Source of the DNA: Pseudomonas sp. 8AS
GTDB taxonomy: Bacteria; Pseudomonadota; Gammaproteobacteria; Pseudomonadales; Pseudomonadaceae
Direction: 5' to 3'
DNA length: 64,000 bases
Assembly (NCBI RefSeq): GCF_902506505.1
Contig: NZ_LR733406.1
Location: 124,001 to 188,000 of the forward strand
The notes beneath the pieces are model-generated. The model made no database searches and was not told where the DNA came from. It saw nothing but the letters and a program-made list of their open reading frames with translations. Both the position numbers and the translations under genes were made by a program. Shown here piece after piece: positions 18,985 to 28,768 of this stretch; the first letter of the stretch is position 1; every line of letters begins with the position of its first letter.

Positions 18985-20364
18985 TCAGCCTCCTTCCGGC
19001 GGCTGTTCGTCAGCCGCGGCGACATCCAGCAGCAGGCCGCGGCGTGCCAGCACCCGCACCCGTTGCCCGGTGCGTAGCGGTGCCTGGCTCTGCACCTGCC
19101 AGTTTTCCCCCTGCCATTTCACCCAGCCGCCTTGCGGATCGTCCGCGCGCAGCTCGGCCACCTCCAGCAGGCAGCCGACCAGGCCGGCGTCGCCGCTGAC
19201 CAGCACGCGCCGGCGCGCCTTCAGGGCCATGCCGAGGATGGCGACGATCAGCACGGCGCTGCCCAAGGCCAGGGCCACGATCAGCCCCAGCGGAATGCCG
19301 AAGCCCGGCACCTCGGTGTCGATCAGGATCACCGCGCCGATGACGAACGCGGCCACGCCGCCCAGGCCGATCACGCCGAAGCTGGGCAGGAACGCCTCGG
19401 CCGCCATGAAGCCGAGGCCGAGCAGGATCAGCGCCACCCCGGCATAGTTCACCGGCAGCAGCTGCAGGGCGTACAGGCCGAGGATCAGGCAGATGCCGCC
19501 GAGCACCCCGCCGACACCGCTGCCGGGGTTGGAGAACTCGAAGAACAGGCCATAGACGCCGAGCATCATCAGGATCAGGGCCACGCTGGGGTTGGTGATC
19601 ACCGCCAGCAGGCGGGTGCGCCAGTCCGGTGCATGGGCCAGCCGTTCGGCCTGGGCCGTGTGCAGCTGCAGTTCCCGGCCGGCGACGCTCAGGCGCTTGC
19701 CGTCCAGCTGGCGGAGCAGATCGTCGAGGTCGCGGGCCAGGTAGTCGATCACCCGCTGGCGCAGCGCTTCCTCGGCGGACAGGCTGACCGCTTCGCGCAC
19801 CGCCTGCTCGGCCCACCGGGCATTGCGCCCGCGCAGCTGGGCCAGGCCGCGGATATAGGCGGCGGCGTCGTTGACCTGCTTGCGGGCCAGGGTTTGCTCG
19901 GCGTCACCGGCCTTGTCCTTGTCTTGTTCGCCGGCGGGCTGCTCCGCGGGCTTCGGCGCGCCGGGCAGGCCGCCGATCTGCACCGGAGTGGCGGCGCCGA
20001 GGTTGGTGCCCGGCGCCATGGCGGCGATATGGCTGGCGTAGAGGATATAGGTGCCGGCGCTGGCGGCCCGTGCCCCACCGGGGGCGACATAGGTGGCCAC
20101 CGGCAGCGGGCTGGCGAGGATCGCCTTGATGATCTCGCGCATCGAGGTGTCCAGGCCGCCGGGCGTGTCGAGGCTCAGCACCACCAGCTGGGCGCCATCC
20201 GCCTGCGCCCGCGCCAGGCCGCGCACCAGGTAGTCGGCGCTGGCCGGACCGATCGCGCCCTCGATCGTCAGCAGAACCACCGGCGCCGTGGCCGCCCCCA
20301 CCCCGCCCGGCACCACCAGCAATGCCAGGATCAGGACCACGCTCTGCATGAGCAGGCGCAACAT
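18985..20364 (-). CDS. NfeD-family ClpP-class membrane serine protease (stomatin operon partner)
   Basis: A 459-residue membrane protein. A signal segment (about 1-25) leads into a ClpP/SppA-like protease domain with [41 protein letters not shown] (catalytic Ser in RAASAGTY, about residue 103) and a later conserved Lys. Then come four or five membrane helices (about 238-370) and a C-terminal OB-fold NfeD domain ending [17 protein letters not shown]. This is the long form of NfeD that carries the protease. The start at 20364 has GGAGG before it; the open frame continues 48 codons upstream without family similarity. It is co-transcribed with the slipin gene. Confidence 0.9.
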   Translation of the reverse strand: MLRLLMQSVVLILALLVVPGGVGAATAPVVLLTIEGAIGPASADYLVRGLARAQADGAQLVVLSLDTPGGLDTSMREIIKAILASPLPVATYVAPGGARAASAGTYILYASHIAAMAPGTNLGAATPVQIGGLPGAPKPAEQPAGEQDKDKAGDAEQTLARKQVNDAAAYIRGLAQLRGRNARWAEQAVREAVSLSAEEALRQRVIDYLARDLDDLLRQLDGKRLSVAGRELQLHTAQAERLAHAPDWRTRLLAVITNPSVALILMMLGVYGLFFEFSNPGSGVGGVLGGICLILGLYALQLLPVNYAGVALILLGLGFMAAEAFLPSFGVIGLGGVAAFVIGAVILIDTEVPGFGIPLGLIVALALGSAVLIVAILGMALKARRRVLVSGDAGLVGCLLEVAELRADDPQGGWVKWQGENWQVQSQAPLRTGQRVRVLARRGLLLDVAAADEQPPEGG

Positions 20365-20594
20365 GGCCGCCTCCACCCTCTGCGCACGCACCACCGTCGC
20401 CGCACCGACAGCCCTGCGACGGCGTGCATATATAAGAGCGTAGTCGAGCCCGCTACGGGGCAGCGGATGGCCGGACGGAACGGGCCGGCGTGATGATGGA
20501 GCGCTCACCCGCGCACGAGGAACAGGGGGGCGCCTTCACAACAGTTGGAGTGCCGCACCACGGCCGGGTGGTCGCGGCACGGCGAGCAGGCGGG

Positions 20595-21740
20595 TCAGCG
20601 GAAACGCCGGCCCGGGTCTTCCTCGCTGACCTCCAGGCTGAGCCCCTGATTGGAGCTGGTCAGGTGTTCGCCGTCGGTTTCCGAACCGAGCTTGATCATC
20701 AGGCGCAGGTCGTTGGCCGAGTCGGCGTAGAGCAGCGCGTCTTCGTAGGTGATCTCGCCCTGGGTGTAGAGGTTGTACAGGGCCTGGTCGAAGGTCTGCA
20801 TGCCCAGTTCGGTGGAGCGCTTCATCAGGTTCTTGAGTTCGTGCACCTCGCCCTTGCGGATCAGGTCGGCGGCCAGCGGGGTGTTGATCAGCACCTCGAT
20901 CACCGCGCGGCGGCCCTTGCCGTCCGGGGTCGGAACCAGCTGCTGGGCGACGATGGCCTTGAGGTTGAGCGACAGGTCCATCCACACCTGGTTCTGCCGG
21001 TCCGGCGGGAAGAAGTTGATGATCCGGTCCAGCGCCTGGTTGGCGTTGTTGGCGTGCAGGGTGGCCAGGCACAGGTGGCCGGTCTCGGCGAAGGCCACGG
21101 CATGGTCCATGGTCTCGCGGGTACGGATCTCGCCGATCAGGATCACGTCCGGCGCCTGGCGCAGGGTGTTCTTCAGCGCCACCTCGAAGGACTCGGTGTC
21201 GATGCCCACTTCGCGCTGGGTGACGATGCAGTTCTGGTGCTGGTGGATGTATTCGATCGGGTCTTCGATGGAGATGATGTGGCCGCTGCTGTTCTTGTTG
21301 CGGTAGCCGATCATCGCCGCCAGCGAGGTGGACTTGCCGGTGCCGGTGGCGCCGACGAACAGCACCAGGCCGCGCTTGGTCAGGGCCAGCTTCTTGAGGA
21401 TCTCGGGCAGCTTGAGGTCGTCGATGGTCGGGATGTTGGTCTCGATGCGACGCAGCACCATGCCCGCCAGGTTGCGCTGGTAGAAGGCGCTGACGCGGAA
21501 ACGACCGATGCCGCGGGCGCTGATGGCGAAGTTGCACTCGTGGTTCTCGGCAAAGTCGCGGCGCTGCTGCTCGTTCATCACCGAATGCACGGTTTCCCGG
21601 GTCTGCTCCGGCGACATGGGGTTCTTGGTCACTGGCATGATCTTGCCGTTGACCTTCATCGACGGCGGCACCCCGGCGGTAATGAACAGGTCAGAACCAC
21701 CCTTTTCCACCATCAAGCGCAGCAGCTTTTCGAATTCCAT
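20595..21740 (-). CDS. pilU: PilU, type IV pilus retraction ATPase (PilT paralogue)
   Basis: A 381-residue cytoplasmic hexameric ATPase that assists PilT in pilus retraction. The N-terminal PAS-like part (KGGSDLFITAGVPPSMKVNG) is followed by the RecA-like domain: Walker A FVGATGTGKST (about 128-138), the Asp box IISIEDPIEYIHQ, Walker B APDVILIGEIR and the His box HLCLATLHANNA. The longer, acidic C-terminus (ending SEEDPGRRFR) separates it from PilT. It is the second gene after pilT with a 54-bp gap. Confidence 0.95.
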   Translation of the reverse strand: MEFEKLLRLMVEKGGSDLFITAGVPPSMKVNGKIMPVTKNPMSPEQTRETVHSVMNEQQRRDFAENHECNFAISARGIGRFRVSAFYQRNLAGMVLRRIETNIPTIDDLKLPEILKKLALTKRGLVLFVGATGTGKSTSLAAMIGYRNKNSSGHIISIEDPIEYIHQHQNCIVTQREVGIDTESFEVALKNTLRQAPDVILIGEIRTRETMDHAVAFAETGHLCLATLHANNANQALDRIINFFPPDRQNQVWMDLSLNLKAIVAQQLVPTPDGKGRRAVIEVLINTPLAADLIRKGEVHELKNLMKRSTELGMQTFDQALYNLYTQGEITYEDALLYADSANDLRLMIKLGSETDGEHLTSSNQGLSLEVSEEDPGRRFR

Positions 21741-21794
21741 CGTTCCCGCCCATGTTGCCAGTGCTGGGCCGCAACCAGGGCGGCCCGCTTATTA

Positions 21795-22829
21795 TTAGAA
21801 GTTTTCCGGGGTCTTGGCCTTCTCGCGGGCCGCCTCGCGACTGACCAGGCCCTTGGCCACCAGGCCTTTCAGGCAGGAGTCGAGGGTCTGCATGCCCAGC
21901 GAGCCGCCGGTCTGGATCGCCGAGTACATCTGCGCCACCTTGTCCTCGCGGATCAGGTTACGGATCGCCGGGGTACCGATCATGATCTCGTGGGCCGCTA
22001 CCCGGCCGCCGCCGATCTTCTTCAGCAGGGTCTGCGAGATCACCGACTGCAGCGATTCGGAGAGCATGGAGCGGACCATGGACTTCTCCTCGGCGGGGAA
22101 CACGTCGACCACCCGGTCGATGGTCTTGGCCGCCGAGGTGGTGTGCAGGGTGCCGAACACCAGGTGACCGGTTTCCGCCGCGGTCAGCGCCAGGCGGATG
22201 GTCTCCAGGTCGCGCATTTCGCCGACCAGGATGATGTCCGGGTCTTCACGCAGGGCCGAGCGCAGGGCCTCGGAGAAGCCGTGGGTGTCGCGGTGCACTT
22301 CGCGCTGGTTGACCAGGCACTTCTTCGACTCGTGGACGAATTCGATCGGGTCTTCGATGGTCAGGATATGGTGGTACTTGGTGCTGTTCAGGTAGTCGAG
22401 CATCGCCGCCAGGGTGGTCGACTTGCCCGAGCCGGTCGGCCCGGTGACCAGTACCAGGCCGCGCGGCACGTCGGTGATCTTCTTGAACACCTCGCCCATG
22501 CCGAGGTCTTCCATGGTCAGCACTTTCGACGGAATGGTCCGGAATACCGCACCGGCGCCGCGGTTCTGGTTGAACGCGTTGACCCGGAAGCGCGCCACGC
22601 CCGGTACTTCGAAGGAGAAGTCGGTCTCGAGGAACTCCTCGTAATCCTTGCGCTGCTTGTCGTTCATGATGTCGTAGATCAGCGCGTGAACCTGTTTGTG
22701 GTCCATTGCCGGCAGGTTGATCCGCCGTACGTCGCCGTCCACCCGAATCATCGGCGGCAGGCCCGCCGAGAGGTGCAGGTCCGACGCGCCTTGCTTGGCG
22801 CTGAAGGCCAACAGCTCGGTAATATCCAT
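21795..22829 (-). CDS. pilT: PilT, type IV pilus retraction ATPase
   Basis: A 344-residue ATPase that powers pilus retraction for twitching. It starts MDITELLAFSAKQGASDLHL, with Walker A VTGPTGSGKSTTL (about 131-143), Asp box ILTIEDPIEFVHESKK, Walker B DPDIILVGEMRDLETI, His box HLVFGTLHTTSA and the conserved AIRNLIREDKVAQMYS near the C-terminus, needed for retraction in homologues. Length is the same as in P. aeruginosa. The start at 22829 has GGGGAG upstream; the four-codon longer form is less likely. It is divergent from yggS with 72 bp between. Confidence 0.97.
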   Translation of the reverse strand: MDITELLAFSAKQGASDLHLSAGLPPMIRVDGDVRRINLPAMDHKQVHALIYDIMNDKQRKDYEEFLETDFSFEVPGVARFRVNAFNQNRGAGAVFRTIPSKVLTMEDLGMGEVFKKITDVPRGLVLVTGPTGSGKSTTLAAMLDYLNSTKYHHILTIEDPIEFVHESKKCLVNQREVHRDTHGFSEALRSALREDPDIILVGEMRDLETIRLALTAAETGHLVFGTLHTTSAAKTIDRVVDVFPAEEKSMVRSMLSESLQSVISQTLLKKIGGGRVAAHEIMIGTPAIRNLIREDKVAQMYSAIQTGGSLGMQTLDSCLKGLVAKGLVSREAAREKAKTPENF

Positions 22830-22901
22830 GGGACTCCCCAATCACATGCAAGCAGGTAGAATGCCGCAAACCCCTGACGGGCGGGCTATAGAGCGCGAGT
22901 A

Positions 22902-23588
22902 ATGTCCACGATAGCAGAGAATATTGCAAAGGTTCGCGAGCGTATCCGTGAGGCGGCGCAAGCCTCGCAGCGAGATTTGGCGACTATCGGCCTGCTCGCT
23001 GTGAGCAAGACCAAACCCGCCGCCGCGATCCGCGAGGCCCATGCGGCCGGGGTGCGCGACTTCGGCGAAAACTACCTGCAGGAAGCCCTGGGCAAGCAGC
23101 TGGAACTGGCCGACCTGGACTTGACCTGGCACTTCATCGGCCCCATTCAATCGAACAAGACCAAGGCCATCGCCGAGCATTTCGCCTGGGTGCACTCGGT
23201 GGACCGCCTGAAGATCGCCGAGCGCCTGGCCGCCCAGCGCCCGGCCGGCTTGCCGCCGCTGAATATCTGCCTGCAGGTGAATGTCAGCGGCGAGGCCAGC
23301 AAATCCGGCTGTACCCCGGACGAACTGCCGGCCCTGGCCCAGGCGGTTACACAACTGCCGCAGCTGCGCCTGCGCGGCTTGATGACGATCCCCGAACCGA
23401 CCGACGACCCGGCCGAGCAGCACGCCGCCTTCGCCCGCCTGCGCGAGCTGCGCGACCGCCTGGACCCGGGCCTCGACAGCCTGTCCATGGGCATGAGCCA
23501 CGACCTGGAGGCGGCGATCGCCGAAGGCGCGACCTGGGTACGCATCGGCACCGCCCTGTTTGGCGCCCGCGACTACGGCCAGCCCTGA
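22902..23588 (+). CDS. yggS: YggS/PLPBP family PLP-binding homeostasis protein
   Basis: A 228-residue single-domain PLP-binding protein (alanine-racemase-like barrel) involved in vitamin B6 and amino-acid balance, with no known catalysis. The PLP Lys lies in LLAVSKTKPAAAIREA (about residue 35). Other markers are DFGENYLQEA, WHFIGPIQSNKTK, CLQVNVSGEASKSGC and MGMSHDLEAAI, ending with VRIGTALFG. It starts 72 bp from divergent pilT and is followed after 41 bp by proC, the usual bacterial pairing. Confidence 0.95.
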   Translation: MSTIAENIAKVRERIREAAQASQRDLATIGLLAVSKTKPAAAIREAHAAGVRDFGENYLQEALGKQLELADLDLTWHFIGPIQSNKTKAIAEHFAWVHSVDRLKIAERLAAQRPAGLPPLNICLQVNVSGEASKSGCTPDELPALAQAVTQLPQLRLRGLMTIPEPTDDPAEQHAAFARLRELRDRLDPGLDSLSMGMSHDLEAAIAEGATWVRIGTALFGARDYGQP

Positions 23589-23629
23589 GCGGCCAACCAC
23601 CCCGAATTGAAGAACGAAGGAAACCCGAC

Positions 23630-24448
23630 ATGAGCCACCCACGTATCGCCTTCATCGGTGCCGGCAACATGGCCACCAGCCTGATCGGCGGCCTGCTCGC
23701 CCAAGGCATCCCGGCCAGTCATATCCGCGCCAGCGACCCGGGCGCCGAGCAGCGGGCCAAGGTCGCCGGCGAATACGGCATCGAGCTGTTCGCCAGCAAC
23801 GCCGAGGCCATCGCCGGCGCCGACGTGGTGGTCCTGGCGACCAAGCCGCAGGTGCTCAAGGCCGTCTGCCAGGCCCTGGCCCCGAGCCTGGCCGACGGCC
23901 AGCTGATCGTCTCCATCGCCGCCGGCATCGGTTGCGCCAGCCTGGCCAACTGGCTGGGCCCGCGCCCGATCGTGCGCTGCATGCCGAACACCCCGGCCCT
24001 GCTGCGCCAGGGCGTCAGCGGCCTGTTCGCCAACGCCGCGGTATCGGCCGCCCAGCGCCAGCAGGCCGAACAGCTGCTGTCCGCCGTCGGCCTGGCCCTG
24101 TGGCTGGACCAGGAGCAGCAGATCGACGCGGTCACCGCCGTGTCCGGCAGCGGCCCGGCCTACTTCTTCCTGCTGATCGAGGCGATGACCGCCGCCGGCG
24201 AGCAGCTCGGCCTGCCGCGTGAAGTCGCCGCCCAGCTGACCCTGCACACCGCCCTCGGCGCCGCGCGCATGGCCAGCGAGAGCGATGTGGAGGCCGCCGA
24301 ACTGCGCCGCCGGGTAACTTCACCCAATGGCACCACCGAGGCAGCGATCAAGGCCTTCCAGGCCGGCGGCTTCGAGGCACTGGTGCAGAAGGCTCTGGAC
24401 GCCGCCGCCAAGCGCTCGGCCGAACTCGCCGCCCAACTGGGTCAATAA
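23630..24448 (+). CDS. proC: Pyrroline-5-carboxylate reductase
   Basis: NAD(P)H enzyme for the last step of proline synthesis. The 272-residue protein has the Rossmann start IAFIGAGNMATSLIGGLL (about 5-22), VVLATKPQVLKAV, RCMPNTPALLRQGVSGL, and the conserved AVTAVSGSGPAYFFLLIEAM followed by RRRVTSPNGTTEAAIKAF near the C-terminus. Gene order yggS-proC-yggT is conserved. The yggT start is 25 bp after its stop, so they are probably one transcript. Confidence 0.97.
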   Translation: MSHPRIAFIGAGNMATSLIGGLLAQGIPASHIRASDPGAEQRAKVAGEYGIELFASNAEAIAGADVVVLATKPQVLKAVCQALAPSLADGQLIVSIAAGIGCASLANWLGPRPIVRCMPNTPALLRQGVSGLFANAAVSAAQRQQAEQLLSAVGLALWLDQEQQIDAVTAVSGSGPAYFFLLIEAMTAAGEQLGLPREVAAQLTLHTALGAARMASESDVEAAELRRRVTSPNGTTEAAIKAFQAGGFEALVQKALDAAAKRSAELAAQLGQ

Positions 24449-24473
24449 ACAGCTGGATCAACAAGGAGCCCGC

Positions 24474-25067
24474 ATGTCCGGATTCACGGAAGCCCTCATC
24501 TATATCATCCAGACCCTCGGCAGCCTGTACCTGCTGATCGTGCTGCTGCGCTTCATCCTGCAACTGGTGCGCGCCGACTTCTACAACCCGCTCAGCCAGT
24601 TCACCCTGAAGGCCACCCAGCCGCTGCTCAAGCCGCTGCGGCGGGTCATACCCGGGCTGGGCGGGCTGGATCTGGCCTCGCTGGTGCTGGCGATCCTGGT
24701 GCAACTGCTGCTGATGGTGGTGATCATCCTCGTCGCCGGCGCCAACCCGCTCGCGGTCGGCCTGCAGCTGCTGGTATGGGCGGTGATCTCGGTGACCTCG
24801 CTGTTCCTCAAGATCTTCTTCTTCGCCATGATCATCAGCGTGATCCTCTCCTGGGTCGCCCCCGGCAGCTACAACCCCGGGGCACAGCTGGTCAACCAGA
24901 TCTGCGAGCCGCTGCTGGCGCCGTTCCGGCGTCTGATCCCGAACCTCGGCGGCCTGGATATCTCGCCGATCTTCGCCTTCATCGCGCTGAACCTGCTGGA
25001 TCGCTTCGTCATCGGCAATCTCGCGGCCATGAGTGGCATGCCCGCCATCCTCAGCCCGTTCATCTGA
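24474..25067 (+). CDS. yggT: YggT family membrane protein
   Basis: A 197-residue inner-membrane protein with two YggT repeats, each having a pair of membrane helices and a turn of type NPLSQFTLKATQPLLKPLRR (first, about 40-60) and NPGAQLVNQICEPLLAPFRR (second, about 132-151). The second matching motif confirms the internal duplication. The function is not settled; E. coli YggT has been linked to osmotic stress. The ATG at 24474 has AAGGAG upstream. The next gene begins one base after its stop. Confidence 0.92.
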   Translation: MSGFTEALIYIIQTLGSLYLLIVLLRFILQLVRADFYNPLSQFTLKATQPLLKPLRRVIPGLGGLDLASLVLAILVQLLLMVVIILVAGANPLAVGLQLLVWAVISVTSLFLKIFFFAMIISVILSWVAPGSYNPGAQLVNQICEPLLAPFRRLIPNLGGLDISPIFAFIALNLLDRFVIGNLAAMSGMPAILSPFI

Positions 25068-25068
25068 G

Positions 25069-25365
25069 ATGGCCTGGTTCCGCTGGGATGGCGACGACCT
25101 GATCCTCGACTGCCACCTGCAGCCCAAGGCCAGCAAGGACGAATTCGCCGGCCTGCACGGTGAGCGGCTGAAGATCCGCCTCACCGCGCCACCGGTGGAA
25201 GGCAAGGCCAATGCCCACCTGCTGGCCTTCCTCGGCAAGGCCTTCGGCGTGGCCAAGAGCCAGGTCAGCCTGGAAAGCGGCGAGCTGAACCGGCAGAAAC
25301 GCGTGCGCATCCATGCCCCGCAGCGCCTGCCGGAACTGCCCGGACTGACCGCTCGGTCGCCTTGA
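25069..25365 (+). CDS. yggU: YggU family protein (DUF167)
   Basis: A 98-residue small protein of the DUF167/UPF0235 family. Family signature residues are LHLQPKASKDEF-like at the start (CHLQPKASKDEFAGLHG, about 15-31), LKIRLTAPPVEGKANAHLL and VSLESGELNRQKRVRI. Its function is unknown. It starts one base after the yggT stop, so it belongs to the yggS-proC-yggT-yggU unit. The start at 25069 gives the normal N-terminus. Confidence 0.92.
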   Translation: MAWFRWDGDDLILDCHLQPKASKDEFAGLHGERLKIRLTAPPVEGKANAHLLAFLGKAFGVAKSQVSLESGELNRQKRVRIHAPQRLPELPGLTARSP

Positions 25366-25538
25366 GCGACCACAGGGGAGCGGCGCGGGCTGCGGGGCGA
25401 TTGACGCCGGCGCCATCCCCCGCATAATGCGGGCATCTGCAGCAAAACCTCGGCTATCGTGGCAGTGCCGCACGACAGCCTGCCGCCCTCGCCACCTACG
25501 ACCCACGCAGGATGCGTTACCCGAGAGGAGAAGCCCGG

Positions 25539-27527
25539 ATGAGCATGGAACGTCTCAGTCAGCAGGTAGACGCCTACGTCGCCTGGAAGCGCGAGCTGAT
25601 GCGCGAGATCACCCGTTACCGCAGCTGGCTGGCGCACAACCGGCTCGGCTCGGAAGCGCTCGACACCCGCCTGGAACGGGCCCTGCGCCTGCTGCGCACC
25701 GACCACATCACCCTGGCTTTCGTCGGCGAGTTCTCCCGCGGCAAGACCGAGCTGATCAACGCCCTGTTCTTCTCCGAATACGGCCAGCGCATGCTGCCGT
25801 CCCGGGCCGGGCGCACCACCATGTGCCCGACCGAGCTGCTCTTCGACCCGCGCTCCGAGCGCTCCTACATCCGCCTGCTGCCGATCGAAACGCGCACCGC
25901 CTCGGCCAGCGTGGCGCAGTTCAAGCGCATTCCGCGGCACTGGGTGAACATCCCGCTGGACACCAGCGACCCGGACAACATGGTGCAGGCCTTCAGCCAG
26001 GTGGCCAAGACCAAGCCGATGCCGGTGGAACAGGCGATCCAGCTCGGCTTTCACCCGGACATGCTGGAAAGCGCCGGCAAGCCCGGCCAGGTGCTGGTAC
26101 CGGCCTGGCGCCACGCCATCGTCAACTTCGACCATCCGCTGCTGCGCCAGGGCCTGCGCATCCTCGACACGCCCGGCCTGAACGCCCTCGGCAGCGAACC
26201 GGAACTGACCCTGTCGATGCTGCCCAGCGCCCAGGCGATCATCTTCCTGCTGGCCGCCGACACCGGCGTCACCGCCAGCGACATGGCGATCTGGCAGCAG
26301 CATATTCGCCAGCTCGACGAAGACACCCAGTCCAGCCTGTTCGCCGTGCTGAACAAGATCGACGTGCTGTGGGACGACCTCGCCGGCGAGCAGTTCGTGC
26401 ACAACGCCATCAGCCAGATCCGCCACGCCACCGCGCGCCAGCTGGGCATCAATGCCGACAGCGTGCTGCCGCTGTCGGCCAAGCAGGCCATGCTGGCCAA
26501 GGTGCGCAAGGACGAGGCGCTGCTCGCACGCAGCCAGCTCGGCGACCTGGAAAGCCTGCTGTGCGAACGCATCGTCGCGCAGAAGGAACGTCTGCTCGAA
26601 GACCGCGTGGTCAACCAGGTGCTGGCCCTGCTCAACAACAGCCAGCACGTGCTCAACCTGCGCCTGGCCAAGGTGCGCGAGCAGCAGGAGCTGCTCTCCA
26701 GCCACCAGCAGGACAACGGCCAGATGCTCTTCGAGCTGACCGCCAAGACCAAGGAAGACCACAGCCAGCACCACAAGCGCCTGCTCGGCCTGAAGACCAA
26801 CCAGCGCCTGCTCAAGCGCCAGGGCGACCTGCTGCGCGCCGCCGTTCTCCCGGACCGCCTGGAAGCCCACCTGGCGCGGGTCCGCGAGGGCCTGAACGGC
26901 AGCTGGACCACCTTCGGCATCAACCAGGCGATCCTGCAGTTCTTCCACAACATCGAACACGACCTCGGCAACCTGGCCCAGGAAGCCGAGATGGCCAACA
27001 AGATGGTCGCCGCCATCTACCGCCGGCACAACGAGGAAAATCCGCTGCACGGCGTCGACGCACCGCAGTTCAACAGCCGTCGCTACCTGCGCGAGCTGCA
27101 GCAGCTGCAGGCCAAGGCCGACCAGTTCCGCCTGCACCTGAAGACCCTGCTCACCGAGCAGAAGATTCTGACCCGGCGTTTCTTCGCCACCCTGGTGCAG
27201 GAAGTCATCGGCCTGCACCAGCGCCTGCGCCACGAGGCCGAGCAGTGGGCCAGCGATGCGCTGATGCCGCTGATGCAGCACACCCTGGAGCACAAGCAGC
27301 TGCTGGAAACCCACATGCTGCGGCTCAAGGCCCTGGCCCAGGACACCCAGCAGGCGCGCCAGCGCGGCCAGCAACTGGCGCGTTATATCGGCGAGCTGGA
27401 AACCCAGCTGGGCCAGGCCAGCGACATGCTCCGCGCGCTGCGCCGCCCGGCACCGATCCAGCGCCAGGGCAAGGTCGTCACCCTGCCCGGCGCAGCCCGC
27501 CAGCAAGGGGCCGGCGACCCGGCCTAG
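25539..27527 (+). CDS. Dynamin-like GTPase
   Basis: A 662-residue large GTPase. The G domain shows G1 FVGEFSRGKTELINAL (P-loop about 63-70), a Thr-rich switch region (SRAGRTTMCPTELLF), G3 ILDTPGLNALG (about 208) and G4 VLNKID (about 277). The rest is mainly helical with Gln/Leu-rich stretches that look like a stalk and coiled coils (HKRLLGLKTNQRLLKRQGDL and EHKQLLETHMLRLKALAQD). No membrane helix is clear. Bacterial dynamin-like proteins bind or remodel membranes or aid phage defence; which applies here cannot be told from the sequence. The start at 25539 follows GAGAGGAGAAG. It stands between yggU and metX and is not obviously part of either operon. Confidence 0.85.
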   Translation: MSMERLSQQVDAYVAWKRELMREITRYRSWLAHNRLGSEALDTRLERALRLLRTDHITLAFVGEFSRGKTELINALFFSEYGQRMLPSRAGRTTMCPTELLFDPRSERSYIRLLPIETRTASASVAQFKRIPRHWVNIPLDTSDPDNMVQAFSQVAKTKPMPVEQAIQLGFHPDMLESAGKPGQVLVPAWRHAIVNFDHPLLRQGLRILDTPGLNALGSEPELTLSMLPSAQAIIFLLAADTGVTASDMAIWQQHIRQLDEDTQSSLFAVLNKIDVLWDDLAGEQFVHNAISQIRHATARQLGINADSVLPLSAKQAMLAKVRKDEALLARSQLGDLESLLCERIVAQKERLLEDRVVNQVLALLNNSQHVLNLRLAKVREQQELLSSHQQDNGQMLFELTAKTKEDHSQHHKRLLGLKTNQRLLKRQGDLLRAAVLPDRLEAHLARVREGLNGSWTTFGINQAILQFFHNIEHDLGNLAQEAEMANKMVAAIYRRHNEENPLHGVDAPQFNSRRYLRELQQLQAKADQFRLHLKTLLTEQKILTRRFFATLVQEVIGLHQRLRHEAEQWASDALMPLMQHTLEHKQLLETHMLRLKALAQDTQQARQRGQQLARYIGELETQLGQASDMLRALRRPAPIQRQGKVVTLPGAARQQGAGDPA

Positions 27528-27553
27528 GCCCTTTGCATTCAAGGCCTTAGCCA

Positions 27554-27580
27554 GCCCCCACGGCGCTTGCCGCTGGGGGC
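27554..27580 (+). terminator. Possible terminator hairpin after the dynamin-like gene
   Basis: Strong stem GCCCCCA-CGGC/GCCG-TGGGGGC with one bulged C, just before metX. The downstream T-run is poor (GTCTTT), so it could also be a structured leader element of metX. Confidence 0.35.
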
Positions 27581-27625
27581 CCCGGTCTTTAGACTGCTGC
27601 ACTTCCTTGATCGAGAGCAGGGTCG

Positions 27626-28765
27626 ATGCCGACAGCCTTTCCCGAAGATTCCGTCGGTCTGGTCACACCGCAGACTGCGCATTTTGCCGAGCCGCTGCCC
27701 CTGGTTTGCGGGCGCACGCTGGCCGACTACCAGCTGATCTACGAGACCTACGGCACCCTGAACGCCGCGGCGAGCAACGCCGTGCTGATCTGCCACGCCC
27801 TGTCCGGGCATCACCACGCCGCCGGCTACCACAACGCGAACGAGCGCAAGCCGGGCTGGTGGGATAGCTGCATCGGCCCCGGTAAACCGATCGACACCAA
27901 CAAGTTCTTCGTCGTCAGCCTGAACAACCTCGGTGGTTGCAACGGTTCCACCGGCCCCGGCAGCCTCAACCCGGCCACCGGCAAGGTCTACGGTGCCGAC
28001 TTCCCGGTGATGACCGTGGAAGACTGGGTGCACAGCCAGGCACGCCTGGCCGACCGGCTCGGCATCGACCGCTGGGCGGCGGTGATCGGCGGCAGCCTGG
28101 GCGGCATGCAGGCGCTGCAGTGGAGCATCAGCTACCCCGAGCGCGTGCGCCACTGCCTGGCCATCGCCTCGGCGCCCAAGCTGTCGGCGCAGAACATCGC
28201 CTTCAACGAAGTGGCGCGCCAGGCCATCCTCACCGACCCGGACTTCCACGGCGGGCACTTCCAGGAACAGGGCGTGATCCCCAAGCGCGGCCTGATGCTG
28301 GCGCGCATGGTCGGCCACATCACCTACCTGTCGGACGACGCCATGGGCGAGAAATTCGGCCGCGAGCTGAAGACCGACAAGCTCAACTACGACTTCCACA
28401 GCGTCGAGTTCCAGGTCGAGAGCTACCTGCGCTACCAGGGCGAGGAGTTCTCCGGGCGCTTCGACGCCAACACCTACCTGCTGATGACCAAGGCGCTGGA
28501 CTACTTCGACCCGGCCGCCAGCCACGGCGGCAACCTGGCCAAGACCCTGGCGGTGGCCCAGGCCGACTTCTGCGTGATGTCCTTCACCACCGACTGGCGC
28601 TTCTCGCCGGCGCGCTCGCGGGAGATCGTCGATGCCCTGCTGGCGGCGAAGAAGAACGTCAGCTACCTGGAAATCGACGCGCCGCAGGGCCACGACGCCT
28701 TCCTCATCCCGATCCCGCGCTACCTGCAGGCCTTCGGCGGTTACATGAAACGGATCGAGGTATAA
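27626..28765 (+). CDS. metX: Homoserine O-acyltransferase MetX
   Basis: Alpha/beta-hydrolase-type transferase that activates homoserine for methionine synthesis. The 379-residue protein has the nucleophile Ser157 in [58 protein letters not shown] and the C-terminal His in [12 protein letters not shown]. Annotation often says acetyltransferase, but for Pseudomonas and related bacteria the MetX-type enzyme was shown to use succinyl-CoA; I favour succinyl-CoA here by lineage, not by a residue I can point to. metW starts three bases after its stop, the usual pairing. Confidence 0.95.
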   Translation: MPTAFPEDSVGLVTPQTAHFAEPLPLVCGRTLADYQLIYETYGTLNAAASNAVLICHALSGHHHAAGYHNANERKPGWWDSCIGPGKPIDTNKFFVVSLNNLGGCNGSTGPGSLNPATGKVYGADFPVMTVEDWVHSQARLADRLGIDRWAAVIGGSLGGMQALQWSISYPERVRHCLAIASAPKLSAQNIAFNEVARQAILTDPDFHGGHFQEQGVIPKRGLMLARMVGHITYLSDDAMGEKFGRELKTDKLNYDFHSVEFQVESYLRYQGEEFSGRFDANTYLLMTKALDYFDPAASHGGNLAKTLAVAQADFCVMSFTTDWRFSPARSREIVDALLAAKKNVSYLEIDAPQGHDAFLIPIPRYLQAFGGYMKRIEV

Positions 28766-28768
28766 GCC

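Noticed and set aside
24348..27602. Minus-strand frame of 1084 codons
   Set aside because: Shadow of proC, yggT, yggU and the dynamin-like gene on the plus strand, all of which have intact motifs.
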